This document shows, piece by piece, positions 36,498-44,533 of a stretch of DNA of 64,000 nt. The notes beneath the pieces are model-generated. The model saw nothing but the letters and a program-made list of their open reading frames with translations, did no database searches and was not told where the DNA came from. The position numbers and the translations under genes were made by a program. The stretch covers positions 1-64,000 of the forward strand of contig NZ_DS981495.1 in assembly GCF_000154845.1 (NCBI RefSeq), read 5' to 3'. This DNA comes from Phocaeicola coprocola DSM 17136 (lineage in GTDB: Bacteria > Bacteroidota > Bacteroidia > Bacteroidales > Bacteroidaceae). Numbering within the stretch: position 1 is the first letter of the stretch; every line of letters begins with the position of its first letter.

Positions 36498-37313
36498 TTA
36501 TTCCTGTTTACGGAACTGCCGGCAGATTTTTGCTGCGACATATATCAGTATGGATATAAAGATGATGGCTGCTCCTGAAGGAATCTGATATTTGTATGAG
36601 AACAGCAGTCCGCCCAGACAACTGATATAGCCGATGCCGATAGACAGCCAGATGATATTCTTGAAACGGCTGGTAAACAAGTTTGCCGTCATCTGTGGGA
36701 GAGTGAGTAGCGAGATGGCAAGCACGATGCCTACCATGCGCAGACATGATACGATAGTCAGAGCGATAAACATCATCAGCAGATACTCGAAAGTGGCTAC
36801 GGGAAGATGTTGTGAACGCGCGAACTCACGGTCGAAAGCGATAGCTACAATTGGGCGTAGAAACAGTGAAAAGAATATGATAAGCACTATACTCAGTATA
36901 CCAAGCAGCAGTATGTCACTTTGTGTGATGGTAAGTATATTTCCGAAAAGGAATGAAGAAAGGTCGGGAGTGAATCCCGGAGCAAGGAAACTGAAAATGA
37001 TTCCGATAGCCATTCCGAATGTCCAGAATACAGCAATGGCAGAATCTTCACGCATATCACTCCGCTTGCTGAGCCATTCTACTCCGAAAGCTGACAGCAC
37101 CGAAAAGATGGCTGCCGTGAGTAGGGGAGAAATACCCGTATAGAGTCCGATTCCGATACCTCCGAAAGAAGCATGTGTGATTCCTCCGCTGATAAAAACA
37201 AGCCGACGGGTGACAATGTAGGTTCCGATAATTCCGCAGGCGATGCTGGCAAACAGACTACCCAGTAAGGCATGTTGGAAAAAAGTATATTGTAACAGTT
37301 CTAATATATCCAT
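36498..37313 (-). CDS. Metal ABC transporter permease (ZnuB/MntB-like, ABC-3 family)
   Basis: 271 residues with 8-9 membrane helices. The N-terminal G-T-Y-I-V-T-R-R-L-V-F-I-S-G-G-I-T-H-A-S-F-G-G segment (residues ~29-51) defines the ABC-3 family of Zn/Mn/Fe permeases. The matching ATPase and binding protein are not adjacent, so they must be elsewhere. It lies 39 bases downstream of a small membrane-anchored protein gene on the same strand. Confidence 0.88.
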   Translation of the reverse strand: MDILELLQYTFFQHALLGSLFASIACGIIGTYIVTRRLVFISGGITHASFGGIGIGLYTGISPLLTAAIFSVLSAFGVEWLSKRSDMREDSAIAVFWTFGMAIGIIFSFLAPGFTPDLSSFLFGNILTITQSDILLLGILSIVLIIFFSLFLRPIVAIAFDREFARSQHLPVATFEYLLMMFIALTIVSCLRMVGIVLAISLLTLPQMTANLFTSRFKNIIWLSIGIGYISCLGGLLFSYKYQIPSGAAIIFISILIYVAAKICRQFRKQE

Positions 37314-37352
37314 GATAGTTGTATTCGGTAATGAGACAGACCGGCAGGAAGA

Positions 37353-37772
37353 TTAATGAAATCTTCGTTCTCCTACGATAAGGAAAAGTTCATCTTTCAG
37401 TTCGTCGGGCAATTCAATGCCGCGAAGTTGCAGACTCCGGCTCCATCCTGCCACATCCACTTCCTGCATGGAGTACAGAATGTCGCGGAACTCTTCGATT
37501 TCCTCTTCCGAATATCCGTCAGAAGGACGTCCTTTGAAGCGGTCCAGTTCTTCGTCGTCGTAATATTCTATTTGCTTGCTTACAGCTGCCAGCAGACTTT
37601 CTTTTTCACAAATCTGATGCTGACCGCAGCATTCACTGTCTACGGTTACTACAGGAGGAGCTTCTTCCAGCTCTCCACGATCGATTTTCTTTTGTATGTT
37701 CCGGTTATAGAAATATCCGGCTACCAGTCCGAATAATGCTACTCCTATCAGTATGACAATAAGTATCCACAT
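37353..37772 (-). CDS. Conserved membrane-anchored hypothetical protein
   Basis: 139 residues. One N-terminal membrane helix (residues 2-22), a short basic turn, then a soluble acidic region with a C-C-G-Q-H-Q-I-C cysteine cluster near residue 48 that could bind a metal or form disulfides. The C-terminal half contains Y-S-E-E-E-I-E-E-F-R-D-I-L-Y. No family function recognised. It starts 6 bases after the aroA stop and precedes the metal permease, so all three may be cotranscribed. Confidence 0.7.
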   Translation of the reverse strand: MWILIVILIGVALFGLVAGYFYNRNIQKKIDRGELEEAPPVVTVDSECCGQHQICEKESLLAAVSKQIEYYDDEELDRFKGRPSDGYSEEEIEEFRDILYSMQEVDVAGWSRSLQLRGIELPDELKDELFLIVGERRFH

Positions 37773-37778
37773 GATGAT

Positions 37779-39008
37779 TTATTCCTCCGTGATGTTGAAT
37801 CCCGCATGTATCAGGTTTTCCCAGTAATGCGGATATGATTTGGTAACTACTTGCGGATGATTGATGTATATATCTCCCAATCGGATGCAGACGGGAGCAA
37901 AAGCCATAGCCATGCGATGGTCTTCGTAAGTGTCTATGCAAGGGCTGGTGTCAGGAGTACAGCGTTCACCGTTCCACGACAGTACGGAACCTTCGCTTTC
38001 TGTAATGAGGTATCCCAGCTTTTTCATTTCGGCTATTAAAGCGGCTATGCGGTCGGTTTCTTTAATTTTCAGGCTCTGAAGTCCGGAGAAACGGAAAGGA
38101 ATACCCATTACGGCACAAGTCACTACAAATGTCTGGGCTAAGTCAGGCTGATTAACGAAATCGTATTCCATGCGTGCAGTGATTTTTCCTGTTTTTCGAA
38201 GAGTCACTTCACGTTCCCCATAAACTGTTTCTACCCCCAGCTGTTCGAATAACCGTGCTACTTCCGAGTCACCTTGCGGGCTTTCGCGGAATAATCCCGG
38301 CAGACAGACTGTTGCCTGTTCCGATAATGCGCAGATTTCATACCAGTACGAAGCCGCGCTCCAGTCACTCTCTACATAATAGGGAACAGCTTGATAAGGT
38401 TGAGGCTTTACTTCCAGTTGATTTTCACTGATCCAGGCAACATTGGCTCCAAAGTCGCGCATCAGTTTCAGCGTAAGGTCGATATATGGGCGAGATACAA
38501 TTTCTCCCGTCAGTGTAAGCTTTAGTCCGTTAGTCAGTGCCGGACCTATCATCAGCAAGGCAGAGATATATTGTGAACTTACATTTCCTGGCAAAGTCAC
38601 TTCACTGTTTACCAGCTTGCGTCCTACGATGCGCAACGGTGGAAAACCTTCATTGCCTGCATATTCTACGTCAGCTCCCAGTGCACGGAGTGCATTGACC
38701 AGTATGCTGATAGGGCGCTGCTGCATACGCTGTGTTCCGGTTATGATGTGTGTGCCTTCGCCTACGGCAAGAAAAGCCGTCAGGAAACGCATGGCCGTAC
38801 CGGCCGCCATAATGTCGATGATGGAAGGCATGTGTTGCAAAGCCTGTATCATCACCCGTGTGTCGTCGCAGTCGGACAGGTTTTCCGGGTGACAGTTTCC
38901 TTTGGCAAGGGCATTGATTATCAGTGCACGGTTGCAGATGCTTTTCGATGAAGGAAGCTGTATGCAAGTATTTATTCCGTGGGGGGAAGTGACTTTTATC
39001 CGCTTCAT
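37779..39008 (-). CDS. aroA: 3-phosphoshikimate 1-carboxyvinyltransferase (EPSP synthase)
   Basis: 409 residues from the ATG at 39008 (M-K-R-I-K-V); the in-frame codon at 39050 lies in the promoter. It joins PEP to shikimate 3-phosphate in chorismate synthesis. Substrate-binding residues are visible in L-P-S-S-K-S-I-C-N-R near residue 19, and catalytic-region motifs include K-E-T-D-R near residue 317 and the late D-H-R-M-A-M-A near residue 360. The classical L-P-G-A-K-S-x-S-N-R is modified, and the usual N-A-G-T-A-x-R is A-A-G-T-A-M-R. Both changes match a shorter Bacteroidetes-type enzyme. Confidence 0.92.
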   Translation of the reverse strand: MKRIKVTSPHGINTCIQLPSSKSICNRALIINALAKGNCHPENLSDCDDTRVMIQALQHMPSIIDIMAAGTAMRFLTAFLAVGEGTHIITGTQRMQQRPISILVNALRALGADVEYAGNEGFPPLRIVGRKLVNSEVTLPGNVSSQYISALLMIGPALTNGLKLTLTGEIVSRPYIDLTLKLMRDFGANVAWISENQLEVKPQPYQAVPYYVESDWSAASYWYEICALSEQATVCLPGLFRESPQGDSEVARLFEQLGVETVYGEREVTLRKTGKITARMEYDFVNQPDLAQTFVVTCAVMGIPFRFSGLQSLKIKETDRIAALIAEMKKLGYLITESEGSVLSWNGERCTPDTSPCIDTYEDHRMAMAFAPVCIRLGDIYINHPQVVTKSYPHYWENLIHAGFNITEE

Positions 39009-39047
39009 GCTATATCTTTTCTTGTTGTTTGCAAATTTGTTGTGTGG

Positions 39048-39055
39048 CAAAGATA
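39048..39055 (-). promoter_or_regulatory. -7 element for aroA
   Basis: Reverse complement TATCTTTG is 39 bases upstream of the aroA ATG and decides the start choice. Confidence 0.45.
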
Positions 39056-39071
39056 GAAAAAAACGAAGAAT

Positions 39072-39647
39072 TTATGAGGGCAACTCATTCAAATTCCGTC
39101 CCAATTCTATTTTCTCGAACTTGTATCCCAGACGTTTCAGCTCGATGGCTGCACCGATACGGAACATTGTGCGGCAGGCACGTGCGAAAACATGAAAAGC
39201 CATCGGACTCTGAGGTTCTATCTGTTCATGGCGTATCATGCTTACTGTAGCTTGTCCGCAGCGGCGGATAATGTCTTCCAGCTGACCCGCTTCTTTGCTG
39301 TCGAGCGGTAGCTGCAGCAGATCGCGTACGATGTGTTCGTCCATATCATCGAAACCTTGCTCACCGTAATACGACTGATAGCTGACCTGTGCGTAATATT
39401 CCCAGTCTTCATCCCATCCAAAAGCGACTCCCAGGCCAAGATAAGCAGCCCAAGCTACTGATACGACAGGATAATCACGAATTTGTCCTACTGCATCGGC
39501 TACATATTCGGGAGCCAGGTCGTGCCAGCGGTTGTCTATGTCATCGGCAGCAAGTAGCGTGCTGTCGAGCATGCCGTAATTGGTACACAAGTGCAGTAAC
39601 TCTTGCTGTAGTTTCTCTTCAAAGTTGTTTAAATATTCTGTATTCAT
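39072..39647 (-). CDS. Conserved hypothetical protein
   Basis: 191 residues, soluble, no signal peptide. It contains many aromatic residues, with V-A-W-A-A-Y-L-G-L-G-V-A-F-G-W-D near residue 63 and F-A-R-A-C-R-T-M-F-R-I-G near residue 153. No family function recognised; it appears to be a Bacteroidales-conserved protein. A -7-like element (reverse complement of 39667-39674, TATCTTTG) is upstream. Confidence 0.7.
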   Translation of the reverse strand: MNTEYLNNFEEKLQQELLHLCTNYGMLDSTLLAADDIDNRWHDLAPEYVADAVGQIRDYPVVSVAWAAYLGLGVAFGWDEDWEYYAQVSYQSYYGEQGFDDMDEHIVRDLLQLPLDSKEAGQLEDIIRRCGQATVSMIRHEQIEPQSPMAFHVFARACRTMFRIGAAIELKRLGYKFEKIELGRNLNELPS

Positions 39648-39876
39648 CTGTTTTCTTATTTTTTGCCAAAGATAGGCATTTTTACGTTTAGGAAATTAGG
39701 CATGAACAGAAAAACAGACATCAAACTTTAGGGAATTGGCAAAAAATACTGGCAGAATTTACTATCATAAATTCCGTTTGCGTACAAAATGTATGCATTC
39801 GGGTGAGTGATTCAGTTTTTTTTGTTAAAACTGTTTAATTGTAGGAACTATCTTTTATAGTCATGGAACATTGCGC

Positions 39877-39884
39877 TATATTTG
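39877..39884 (+). promoter_or_regulatory. Orphaned -7 element left of the IS1380 element
   Basis: TATATTTG points toward the CorC-type gene, but an IS1380 copy now lies between them. About 40 bases separate it from the left IS end. A short ATG frame at 39910 stops inside the IS. The interval from 39675 to 39876 shows nothing else. Confidence 0.45.
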
Positions 39885-40094
39885 TGAGGCAAACACACTT
39901 GTTTATTATATGGATGAGATAATCCTTAAATCCGCAACTCCATTCCCGAAGTGCTACCTACATAAAGAGAAATGGACTTTTGATTCGTAAGATAACCATT
40001 AAGTCCTCGCGTCCGTTTCAATGCGCATACCATCCCCTTACCCCATAAAGCGACTTGAGGCAATACGCAATCAGTGGCCATCAAGTGATGTAAA

Positions 40095-41381
40095 TCATCC
40101 GGAAGAAGTTTTGAAGGCTTCTGCATATGCATGGTTGTCGGTGTAGATATTCAGCACACATTGCCTTGCGGTCTTAATCCACTTGGCAGGTACTGAAATG
40201 AATTTGAAGACAAACGTCTTGATACGGCTGGTTTCCTTGAGCCCGAACTTCTTCACTTCAATCCTTTGCATGATGGCCTTGTAGAAATTGCGTATCAGTG
40301 CCGTCAGGAGCAGGAACACGGTATTTTCCGCCATGAAGGATTTAGGCAGTCTGTCCCATCCAAACCCATTGTTCATGTCATCAAAGACGCGTTCCTTGCC
40401 ACCGCGCATGTTATAGAACTCCACGATGTCCCTCATGGATGATTCGTAATCGTTGGTCAGGATGCAGCGGTATGTATATTCCCCCTCCCACAGGTCCGGT
40501 CCACTGCCCATGCGTCTCTGTCTCTGGATTACCAGGCGATACGGTTTGCCCTTCCACTTCTCAACGAGAATGGAGTTCAACTCAAACACGATGCCGTTTA
40601 TCTCTTCCTTCTTCCACCCTCTGAGCGCGAAGATGTCATCATAGAGCGAGCAGCAGCGGTTGGCGCGTATGTAGAATGTCCTGCAATGCTTCCTGACCTC
40701 ATCCACAATGTCTTCAGAGCATGAGCCGCAGTCGGCCCTGAAGCGTTTGACTGTCAGCTTCTTCTCTTCAAGTCTCTCCAAAATCCTCTTTAGCGTGTCC
40801 TTCTGGTGAAAGCGTACATTGGTGTTGCCGTCGCTGTTCTCTATGCCGACAATCATGTCGCCGATAACGGCCACACCGGACCTGTAACCAAGAAATTTCT
40901 TGTACGTGGGCTTTGCATCGTACTTCTCCGCCTCAATGAACTGGTGGTCAAAGTCAACGTCATACTCCCCGCCCTCTTTCAACTGCCCTGTGGACAACAG
41001 GCAATTCAGGAGCAATGTGTTGAGTGTGTCTGCCGTATTGAAATCATAGGACTTTCCGGCATCAGACGTGTATGAGATGTTTTCCCGGGTCAGTTCGTTT
41101 ATTGCCCTAAGGATGGTGTCGGCGCTACAGGTGCGGAGTGTGGGGTGAAGGGAAAGATGACTCATTAAGTGGGCGGTGACATCCTCAACGCAAGAACCGC
41201 CGCAGAAGTAAACGCATAGGAGGGAGCGGATGATTTCGCTGTATTGATAACCATAGAGTTTGCATCTCAACCCAAGTGTTGAGTCAATTGTAGAGGAGAG
41301 AAGGGAGGTAAATTGCTCCATGATTGGAAATATGCCTCCAAAAGGAGTGAGTCTTTCGGATTTTATTGCTACCTTTGCCAT
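40095..41381 (-). CDS. IS1380-family transposase
   Basis: 428 residues. The N-terminus I-K-S-E-R-L-T-P-F-G-G-I-F (residues 6-18) is the family hallmark. DDE-type catalytic regions include D-V-D-F-D-H-Q-F-I-E-A-E near residue 140, F-R-A-D-C-G-S-C-S-E near residue 214, and the late Y-N-M-R-G-G-K-E-R-V-F-D near residue 319 with the catalytic Glu. No frameshift is seen, so the gene looks intact. It is transcribed away from the CorC-type gene. Confidence 0.92.
   Translation of the reverse strand: MAKVAIKSERLTPFGGIFPIMEQFTSLLSSTIDSTLGLRCKLYGYQYSEIIRSLLCVYFCGGSCVEDVTAHLMSHLSLHPTLRTCSADTILRAINELTRENISYTSDAGKSYDFNTADTLNTLLLNCLLSTGQLKEGGEYDVDFDHQFIEAEKYDAKPTYKKFLGYRSGVAVIGDMIVGIENSDGNTNVRFHQKDTLKRILERLEEKKLTVKRFRADCGSCSEDIVDEVRKHCRTFYIRANRCCSLYDDIFALRGWKKEEINGIVFELNSILVEKWKGKPYRLVIQRQRRMGSGPDLWEGEYTYRCILTNDYESSMRDIVEFYNMRGGKERVFDDMNNGFGWDRLPKSFMAENTVFLLLTALIRNFYKAIMQRIEVKKFGLKETSRIKTFVFKFISVPAKWIKTARQCVLNIYTDNHAYAEAFKTSSG
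41370..41377 (+). promoter_or_regulatory. Possible outward -7 element in the IS1380 right end
   Basis: TACCTTTG matches TAnnTTTG and points out of the IS toward the CorC-type gene, 50 bases before its GTG. No good -33 box is seen. Confidence 0.3.
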
Positions 41382-41427
41382 GCCTGTTGCGGTTTTCTTT
41401 GTCTTTGGATTCGCAACACTAAGGTAA

Positions 41428-42807
41428 GTGAAAACGCTGACATGGCAAAAACCTGGGCAACAAAATGTTGCTCAGGAACTTATAAAAATAATTATCAATT
41501 ATGTTGCGGAATTAAGGATAATCATAATTATCGGATTGATAGTACTTAACGGTATTTTCGCTATGTCCGAGGTGGCATTAATATCAGCCCGTAAATCTCG
41601 GCTTTCTTCAGATGCAAAAAAAGGCAGCAAGTCTGCTAAAGTAGCTTTAAAGCTGGCTAACGACCCCGACCGCTTCCTTTCAACAGTACAAATTGGAATT
41701 ACCCTGATTGGTATTTTAACCGGTATCTATTCGGGAAACCGCATTGCTGCCGACCTGACCGAAACCATGATTTCGTGGGGAGTATCTGTTACCTATGCTT
41801 CGGCATTGGCTCAGGGTATCATTGTAGTCGTTGTAACTTACCTTACGATTATTTTCGGAGAACTCGTACCGAAGCGTATCGGATTGAGTGTTGCCGAAAA
41901 GGCTGCCAAAGTGGTTGCACGTCCCATGCGGGTACTTGCTTCTATCGCACTTCCTTTCGTTTGGCTGCTTTCCAAGAGTACTGAGATTATTTTCAATTTA
42001 CTGGGGATCAAGGAAACCGACAATAAGGTGACCGAAGAGGAAATCAAATCTATCATCGAGGAGGGAACCGAAGAAGGAGAGGTACAGCCTGTAGAGAAAG
42101 ATATCATGCAGCGTGTATTCTTGTTGGGAGATTTGAAAGTCAGCTCGATCATGACACACAAGAGTGATATTGTCTGGCTGGACATGGATATGACTGCCGA
42201 CGAAGTCAGAGCGGTAGTAAATGAAAACTTGTTTGAGTTTTATCCGATAGCCGACGGTGACCTGGATCATGTGAAAGGAATTGTAAACTTGAAAGATCTG
42301 GTTGTACATCTGTCTAATCCCGATTTTAAGCTGGCGTCTTTGATTCATGAGGCTACGTATTTTCATGAGAGCATGAACGTTTATAAAGTGCTTGAGCAGA
42401 TGAAGATGCAGAAAATCAGTCGTGCACTGGTTTGTGATGAATTTGGTATCTGTACCGGTATTATTACGCTGCGTGATATTCTGGAAGGATTAGTGGGTAA
42501 TGTAGACGATCCGGAGGAAGAACCGGATATCATCAAACGAGTAAATAAGGAAGGCTGGCTGGTAGACGGACAGTGTTCATTATATGACTTCTTGTGTTAT
42601 TTTAACCGCAGTGACTTATTCGAAGCTTCAGAGTATCATACGTTGGGAGGCTTGCTGCTGAAGGAATTGCAGCACATTCCTACCAGTGGTGAAACACTCC
42701 AGTGGAACGGATTTACTTTCGAGGTTGTCGATATGGACGGAGCGCGTATCGATAAGGTACTCGTCACCACACCGATAGCCGAAGATAACGGTGATGAAGA
42801 AGCTTGA
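41428..42807 (+). CDS. CNNM/CorC-type membrane protein with CBS pair (hemolysin-like)
   Basis: 459 residues from the GTG at 41428, the first possible start because a TAA precedes it directly. The first ~27 residues do not look like the family N-terminus, so the true start is uncertain. The CNNM domain (residues ~30-215) has A-M-S-E-V-A-L-I-S-A-R-K-S-R-L near residue 44. A CBS pair (~235-365) and a CorC_HlyC FAD-like domain (~380-450) follow. Relatives handle Mg2+ or Co2+ transport. It heads a run of genes ending in metal efflux. An IS1380 copy sits just upstream. Confidence 0.85.
   Translation: MKTLTWQKPGQQNVAQELIKIIINYVAELRIIIIIGLIVLNGIFAMSEVALISARKSRLSSDAKKGSKSAKVALKLANDPDRFLSTVQIGITLIGILTGIYSGNRIAADLTETMISWGVSVTYASALAQGIIVVVVTYLTIIFGELVPKRIGLSVAEKAAKVVARPMRVLASIALPFVWLLSKSTEIIFNLLGIKETDNKVTEEEIKSIIEEGTEEGEVQPVEKDIMQRVFLLGDLKVSSIMTHKSDIVWLDMDMTADEVRAVVNENLFEFYPIADGDLDHVKGIVNLKDLVVHLSNPDFKLASLIHEATYFHESMNVYKVLEQMKMQKISRALVCDEFGICTGIITLRDILEGLVGNVDDPEEEPDIIKRVNKEGWLVDGQCSLYDFLCYFNRSDLFEASEYHTLGGLLLKELQHIPTSGETLQWNGFTFEVVDMDGARIDKVLVTTPIAEDNGDEEA
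41452..41476. repeat. Short inverted repeat at the start of the CorC-type gene
   Basis: CCTGGGCAACA and TGTTGCTCAGG pair with one mismatch around a 3-base loop. It lies just inside the GTG start and could limit initiation there. Confidence 0.45.
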
Positions 42808-42826
42808 TATTATTAAGTGATACAGA

Positions 42827-43258
42827 ATGATGATGAAAAGGGAATTCAAATCATATTTTTTGTTGGCAATCTGCATGCTGATGCTGGTTGCTCAGGTTTT
42901 CCCACATCATCATCATTCGGAAATATTCTGTTTGTCGACCGATCTGGTGGCACATGAGGCTACTGCAACATGCAGCAGATATATGCATCATAGCGACGAT
43001 GCCGACCGCCATTCGTGTACCAGTGTGTGTGTTACCAATTTTCAATGCAGTACACCTGACCAGCATCTGTCTGACATAACTCCCGATTATTCTTTTTATT
43101 CCATACTTTATCCGTTGGTTAACGTATTGGGCGTACTGGCCTTACCGACTGACGATGCTGATGCCGACTGGGCGCTCTTTGTAGAAAGTCTGCATGCGTA
43201 CCAGTTTATTCAGACAGCTGGGTTACGTGCACCTCCCGCTTCTGTAATTCTTGTATAA
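42827..43258 (+). CDS. His-rich exported protein upstream of RND efflux genes
   Basis: 143 residues. A signal-like helix (residues 8-24) ends beside V-F-P-H-H-H-H-S-E. The mature part has many His and Cys (C-S-R-Y-M-H-H-S-D-D, then H-S-C-T-S-V-C), consistent with metal binding in the periplasm. It resembles small uncharacterised proteins found next to CusB-CusA genes in Bacteroidetes (possibly DUF6769). It starts 20 bases after the CorC-type gene and 88 bases before the adaptor gene. Role inferred: metal capture or sensing for the pump. Confidence 0.7.
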   Translation: MMMKREFKSYFLLAICMLMLVAQVFPHHHHSEIFCLSTDLVAHEATATCSRYMHHSDDADRHSCTSVCVTNFQCSTPDQHLSDITPDYSFYSILYPLVNVLGVLALPTDDADADWALFVESLHAYQFIQTAGLRAPPASVILV

Positions 43259-43346
43259 AAAACTGCAATCCGGTTGCAGGACAATGTCCGTACCTTTGCG
43301 GTGCGGAGAAATAAGTTTTTGTCTTTAATACATTAATTACATCATT

Positions 43347-44486
43347 ATGAAGCATTATATTTTTATGGGAGCTCTGGCAGCGTGTATGCTGGGCTCTTGT
43401 GGAGGTCATGAAGGACATGACCACGAAGCTGAGGGGGAAGCAAAAGAGGCGCATGCTGCCCACGCAGACGAAATAGTTTTAACTCCTGAAAAAGCTCAGG
43501 CCGCCGGTGTACAAGTAGAGGAAGTACAACCAGCTGCTTTTCGTAGTGTGATTCCTACCAGCGGACAGGTATTGGCTGCTCAAGGCGATGAAGCCACTGT
43601 CGTTGCTGCTGTTTCGGGTGTTGTGAACTTTACCCGTTCATTGATTGAAGGTACACAAGTATCTGCCGGTATGGCACTGCTTACAGTTTCTTCACAGCAT
43701 ATTCAGGAGGGGGATCCGGTAAAGCGTGCCCGTATTGCTTACGAAACGGCAAAGAGTGAATACGAACGTGCGGCCAAGCTGGTGGACAAGCAAATCGTTT
43801 CGCAGAAAGATTTTAATCAGCTGAAAGAAAATTATGAAAATGCCCGCATAGCTTACGAGGCACTTTCTCCCAGCAAGGACGGAAAAGGAGTGGCTGTCAA
43901 GTCGCCGATAGGAGGCTATGTCAAGTCGTGTCTGGTAAAGGAAGGCGACTATGTAACCGTGGGACAGCCTTTGCTTACCGTTACCCAGACTCGCCGTTTA
44001 CAGTTGAAAGCTGAAGTGTCCGAACGTTATTATGCTGGACTGAAATCGATTGTTTCGGCTAATTTCACAACTACTTACGATGACAAAGTATATCGGCTGG
44101 ATGATTTGAAAGGACGTCTGCTGTCGTATGGCAAATCATCGGGCGATGCATCCTATTACATCCCGGTAACTTTTGAATTTGATAACCGTGGCGACGTGAT
44201 ACCTGGTTCTTTCGTAGAGGTATATCTGTTGTCGGAAGAGCGTCAGGGAGTTATCGGTCTGCCTGTTTCGGCAATTACCGAAGAGCAGGGACTGAATTTC
44301 GTATACTTGCAGGTAGATGCGGAATGTTACAAGAAACAGGAAGTAAAGCTTGGCATGAACGATGGCTGCCGTGTGGAAGTTCTTTCAGGACTGAAAGGCG
44401 GAGAAAAAGTGGTGACTGTCGGAGCCATGCATGTGAAACTGGCTGCTGCCGGCAATACCATTCCGGGACATACACACAATCATTAA
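43347..44486 (+). CDS. RND efflux periplasmic adaptor (CusB/CzcB-like)
   Basis: 379 residues. Lipoprotein signal with lipobox L-G-S-C near residue 14-17, then a His-rich stretch (G-G-H-E-G-H-D-H) and a second His cluster before residue 45. The rest has the membrane-fusion protein layout: lipoyl halves around a coiled coil (residues ~115-175, V-K-R-A-R-I-A-Y-E-T-A-K), a beta-barrel and a membrane-proximal domain. It bridges the inner-membrane pump to the TolC-type channel. The His clusters favour heavy-metal substrates such as Cu, Ag, Zn or Co. Confidence 0.9.
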   Translation: MKHYIFMGALAACMLGSCGGHEGHDHEAEGEAKEAHAAHADEIVLTPEKAQAAGVQVEEVQPAAFRSVIPTSGQVLAAQGDEATVVAAVSGVVNFTRSLIEGTQVSAGMALLTVSSQHIQEGDPVKRARIAYETAKSEYERAAKLVDKQIVSQKDFNQLKENYENARIAYEALSPSKDGKGVAVKSPIGGYVKSCLVKEGDYVTVGQPLLTVTQTRRLQLKAEVSERYYAGLKSIVSANFTTTYDDKVYRLDDLKGRLLSYGKSSGDASYYIPVTFEFDNRGDVIPGSFVEVYLLSEERQGVIGLPVSAITEEQGLNFVYLQVDAECYKKQEVKLGMNDGCRVEVLSGLKGGEKVVTVGAMHVKLAAAGNTIPGHTHNH

Positions 44487-44533
44487 TCGTCGGACGTGTT
44501 TTGTTACAGACACGTATATCATTATAGAATATT

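Larger units (their letters stand above)
39924..41424. mobile_element. IS1380-family insertion sequence
   Basis: Boundaries are proposed from weak terminal similarity: the left end reads CCTTAAATCCGCAACTCC and the right end, reverse complemented, CCTTAGTGTTGCGAATCC (11 of 18 match, both starting CCTTA). Flanking bases TAAT and TAAG agree at three of four positions, so a target duplication is not clean. Length about 1.5 kb, normal for the family, with one transposase gene. Confidence 0.6.

Noticed and set aside
39910-39990. Short ATG frame as the original start of the CorC-type gene
   Set aside because: Joining the flanks at the proposed IS borders does not bring this ATG into the CorC frame.
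39926-40132. 68-codon minus-strand ORF at the left end of IS1380
   Set aside because: Overlaps the transposase end in another frame and lacks family features.
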